Shown here: in pieces, positions 47,605-50,293 of the stretch
Layout: each line of letters starts with the position of its first letter
Position numbering within the stretch: position 1 is the stretch's first letter
IMG/VR virus record: IMGVR_UViG_3300047409_000283
Coordinates: 1 to 50,293 of that record
Direction: 5' to 3' (one strand)
DNA from: a virus
Length of the DNA stretch: 50,293 nt
Translations under genes and position numbers: made by a program
The notes under the pieces: generated by a model
Seen by the model: the letters and a program-made list of their open reading frames with translations, nothing else
Database searches by the model: none
Told to the model about the DNA's origin: nothing

Positions 47605-47883
47605 ATGGCAAACCGTATCGCAGGCCGCCCGTGGGTGCTCGACACAGCAACACCCGGCGTGGCCATTTGGCCCTCGTGGATGAAGATCGCGCACTTCGAG
47701 TACACTGGATACGCCGCGCAGGGCAATCTTGCCATCATCAACGACAAAAATGGTCAGTTAGTTTGGCAAGCCACCGGTGCATTTGACCTCTCTGATCAAG
47801 ACTCGTTCAAGATCGGGTGGGTACAGGGTCTCATCCCGCAACAGATCGATGGCGGCGGTAAGGTTATTGTTTACATCGAATAG
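47605..47883 (+). CDS. Small beta-rich protein
   Basis: A 92-residue protein coupled closely to the previous gene. It begins MANRIAGRPWVLDTATPGVA and contains LAIINDKNGQLVWQATGAFD and GGGKVIVYIE, a small beta-barrel or immunoglobulin-like layout. It stands between the holin candidate and the fibre gene, and is probably virion-associated. No named family is assigned. Confidence 0.7.
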   Translation: MANRIAGRPWVLDTATPGVAIWPSWMKIAHFEYTGYAAQGNLAIINDKNGQLVWQATGAFDLSDQDSFKIGWVQGLIPQQIDGGGKVIVYIE

Positions 47884-47892
47884 GAGTACATC

Positions 47893-49710
47893 ATGAAACG
47901 CTGGCTCGGGAGAGGTCGGTGGTGGATTGTTGTACTCCTTTCGTCGTTGTGCGTCGCACAGGCGTATAACGCTTATCGCACGATTACGATGTCGGCACCC
48001 GCATCTGACATTACCATCCCTGAGAACACCGTAATACAGTACCATCAACTGTCGTGGACTAAGACAGGCACCGTAAGCACCTGTACCGTTGCTTTGGATT
48101 CGTCTACTGACGGCACAACGTGGTCAGCGGGCGGTATCATAACGGGTCAAACCTGTACCAGTAACGGTAACAGTGCTATCACTGCCGGAAGCGCGAATTA
48201 CATCCGTATCACGGCGACCGCGCTAAGCGGTGGTGGCTCTGTGCAGTTCATTTACAAGGGATGGGTTGCTAATCCATCTGGTAGCGTCGCGTTACCTGTA
48301 AGCGTTGCTAACGGTGGGACTGGATCGGCAACAGGGTTCACGTCTGCTGGTGTTATTGCTTTGTTTACAGGATGTTCTGGAACACAGTATTTGGGTGCTG
48401 ATGGAGCGTGCCATACATCGAGTTCTGCTGTCGCAAGTGTGTTCGGACGCATCGGTGCGGTAGTCGCTGCGTCGGCTGATTATTCTGTCGCGCAAGTGAC
48501 GGGTGCCGCTCCATTGGCTTCTCCTACCTTCACAGGCACTCCCGCTGCTCCCACTCCGGCGGCAAGCGACAATTCTACGACCATCCCAACTACAGCATAT
48601 GTAACTACGGCGATTGCGAATGCGGTGGCAGGCGTCAACCCTGCCGTAGCGGTCAGGGTAGCCACTACGGGAGTGTTGCCGAACTCGCCTACGTATAACA
48701 ACGGTGTAGGCGGAATCGGGGCCACGCTGACCACCGCGACCACGAACACAGCACTCGTAGTGGACGGAGTGACGCTGGGATTAAACGACCGAGTTCTAGT
48801 AAAGAACCAAGCCTCTAGTTTTCAGAATGGCGTGTACTTTCTCAGTCAGCTTCAAGGTGTCGCACTAGCATGGATACTGACTCGTGCGCTTGATTTTGAT
48901 ACGCCGTCGGACATGAACAACACGGGAGCCATCCCGGTGATTAGCGGGACAGTGAATACGACGACGCAATGGGTCATTAGTTCTGCGGTGACGACCGTAG
49001 GGACGGACGCGGTGACATTCGCGCAATTCTCCAGCAATCCAGCTAACTTGGTTACGGCGGTGTCTCCGGGCGCGGGCATCGCGCATTTTGCAGGCTCAAC
49101 TCAAGCCGTAACTAGTAGCCCGATTGTAGCGGCGGACATTACCAGCGGCACCATCACCACGACGCAACTTGCAGCCGCCGCAACACCTGCAATGGTGCAG
49201 CTTGAAACTCATACTGCCTCCGGTTCTACTACGGTGGACTTCACAAACGCTGCGCTAGTTGGCTCTACCTATCACGTGTTTAAGTTCGTTTTTACCAACG
49301 TGCTTCCGGCTAGCGCTGGAGTTCTGCAACTCTTGGTAGGCACGGGCGGCGGCCCGACTTACTCGAACACTGGCTATAGCTACGGAGGTAATCTTTTCAA
49401 CTCAGGCGGCACTGGCGCCTTTGGATTAACCAACCAGACCACGATGCAGTTGTCCGGTAACGGCGTACTTGCCACGGCCGCACTCGGCGGCGTATCGGGC
49501 GAATTGATTCTCTATACTCCACAGGCCGGAGCGACCGTGAACGTCAACGTGACTGGCGGGTTTGGCTATTTTGCCTCTGGCACCAATCCCACGTATTCGG
49601 TGGTGGTTGGCAGTTGGACGGCGAGCGCGGCAGTGACGGCTGTTCGCTTCCAGTTCCCATCCATCAACACGACTAGCGGCACGATCACGATGTACGGAAT
49701 CACGCCTTAA
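47893..49710 (+). CDS. Tail-fibre-like protein with signal peptide
   Basis: A 605-residue protein. It starts MKRWLGRGRWWIVVLLSSLCVAQA, a likely Sec signal. Residues of about 45-130 share a domain with the protein at 14367. Then come classic phage-fibre repeats: VSVANGGTGSATGFT, VFGRIGAVVAASADYSVAQV, ASPTFTGTPAAPTPAA and TAYVTTAIANAVAG. The next domain (GLNDRVLVKNQASSFQNGVY, AWILTRALDFDTPSDMNN) occurs in many phage fibres. The C-terminal domain is beta-rich and probably receptor-binding. The stop overlaps the next ATG. Confidence 0.85.
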   Translation: MKRWLGRGRWWIVVLLSSLCVAQAYNAYRTITMSAPASDITIPENTVIQYHQLSWTKTGTVSTCTVALDSSTDGTTWSAGGIITGQTCTSNGNSAITAGSANYIRITATALSGGGSVQFIYKGWVANPSGSVALPVSVANGGTGSATGFTSAGVIALFTGCSGTQYLGADGACHTSSSAVASVFGRIGAVVAASADYSVAQVTGAAPLASPTFTGTPAAPTPAASDNSTTIPTTAYVTTAIANAVAGVNPAVAVRVATTGVLPNSPTYNNGVGGIGATLTTATTNTALVVDGVTLGLNDRVLVKNQASSFQNGVYFLSQLQGVALAWILTRALDFDTPSDMNNTGAIPVISGTVNTTTQWVISSAVTTVGTDAVTFAQFSSNPANLVTAVSPGAGIAHFAGSTQAVTSSPIVAADITSGTITTTQLAAAATPAMVQLETHTASGSTTVDFTNAALVGSTYHVFKFVFTNVLPASAGVLQLLVGTGGGPTYSNTGYSYGGNLFNSGGTGAFGLTNQTTMQLSGNGVLATAALGGVSGELILYTPQAGATVNVNVTGGFGYFASGTNPTYSVVVGSWTASAAVTAVRFQFPSINTTSGTITMYGITP

Positions 49711-50293
49711 TGAGACGCTGGCTAGTTATCGCGTTGCTCTGTCTTCCCTGCTTCGGGCAGTCGAACGCCTTTCGGCCTAGTATCGTCCAGTCGTTCCAGG
49801 CCGAGAACTTCGCCGGAGGCTCACCAACTCCATTCCAAGACAACGTCACCATTAATAACCTGATCGTTGTCGGCTTCCATTGGCAGACCGCACCTTCAAC
49901 CACCGCCTCAATCTCAGACACGTTGAGCACTTCGTTCACCTGCTCAGCACCATTTGTAGCTGATGCTTTCGATCTGACGATTGAGATGTGTTACGGAATC
50001 GCGCCATCATCTGGAGCAGACTCGATAACTGTCTCCGGCCTGACAGGGCACCATGCAAACATGGTGATCTCTGAATTTACCAACGTTTCTGGGACGGTGG
50101 ACGTAACCACCACAGGAAACGGAACACCTTTTGCTACCTCAGTGACGATCACGCCGACGACGACCGTGAACGGCGATTTGCTGCTGGTCTATGCCGCATC
50201 TGGCACAAACAATAGCTTCCAGTTTTACGGCACCTATCCACAACAACTCGTTTCTGGAACCTCTGGCGGTTACGCCTCAGATTCGATGTTCTT
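49710..50293 (+). CDS. N-terminal part of secreted-type virion protein (continues at base 3)
   Basis: The frame starts at ATG 49710, coupled to the fibre gene (TAATG), and runs off the window end; it continues at base 3 because the ends overlap. The N-terminus MRRWLVIALLCLPCFGQSNA is a Sec-type signal peptide, possibly with a Cys that could act as a weak lipobox. The next region (TINNLIVVGFHWQTAPST, HHANMVISEFTNVSG) is beta-rich. The complete protein has 563 residues. It is most likely an adhesion or fibre-associated protein. Confidence 0.85.
   Translation, partial: MRRWLVIALLCLPCFGQSNAFRPSIVQSFQAENFAGGSPTPFQDNVTINNLIVVGFHWQTAPSTTASISDTLSTSFTCSAPFVADAFDLTIEMCYGIAPSSGADSITVSGLTGHHANMVISEFTNVSGTVDVTTTGNGTPFATSVTITPTTTVNGDLLLVYAASGTNNSFQFYGTYPQQLVSGTSGGYASDSMF
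50131..50293. repeat. Terminal repeat, right copy (circular-assembly overlap)
   Basis: Right copy of the 163-base repeat, identical to bases 1-163 except T at 50167 where base 37 is C. It marks the circle closure: genome length is about 50,130 bp. Confidence 0.93.

Overview
The window looks like one complete circular-mapping bacteriophage genome. Bases 50131-50293 repeat bases 1-163 with one mismatch, so the unit is about 50,130 bp and the gene at 49710 continues at base 1. The order terminase large subunit, portal, scaffold-like protein, cement-like protein, major capsid protein, head-tail adaptor and stabilisation proteins, then Gln-rich internal virion proteins is that of a tailed phage, most likely short-tailed. 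No long-tail genes (tape measure, tail tube, baseplate) and no integrase were seen. The host cannot be read directly. Sec signal peptides ending in A-Q on several virion-type proteins, together with He_PIG and BIG2 Ig-like domains and a beta-helix protein, resemble secreted proteins of soil Acidobacteriota; this host guess is inference.

Layout. A divergent control region (about 45650-46180) separates two arms. The plus arm runs from 46180 through the circle junction to 26972. It carries a small terminase-like protein, a fibre and adsorption module with signal peptides, small membrane proteins, TerL, portal, capsid genes, a Tlde1-like lysin, a HELAE metal-site protein, a PurD-like ATP-grasp enzyme, adaptor and stabilisation proteins and three large internal virion proteins. 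The minus arm runs from 45646 down to 27019. It carries small Cys-rich proteins, a J-domain protein, a VWA protein, an FtsK motor, a ribbon-helix-helix regulator, a Cas4-like nuclease, a Sak4-like ATPase, a putative ssDNA-binding protein, a ParB-methyltransferase fusion, a split DNA polymerase (UDG plus 3'-5' exonuclease on one protein, polymerase on the next), a DUF3987-type helicase, a nucleoside deoxyribosyltransferase-like protein, MazG and a GroES-like co-chaperonin. The arms converge on a bidirectional terminator at 26991-27020.

How it may work together. Replication would use the split PolA, the DUF3987 ATPase, SSB and Sak4 recombinase, with uracil and nucleotide-pool surveillance by UDG, MazG and the deoxyribosyltransferase-like protein. 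Folding helpers (GroES-like, J-domain) sit in the same arm. The most striking non-coding signal is a dyad, GTGTTG-N7-CAACAY, found seven times around the circle, inside and between genes, like stoperator or centromere-type sites. Candidate binders in the window are the ribbon-helix-helix protein and the ParB-methyltransferase. At least two minus-strand genes appear to be transcribed from sigma-70-like promoters placed so that their mRNAs are leaderless.

All function calls are by eye from residues and motifs; no database search was possible.
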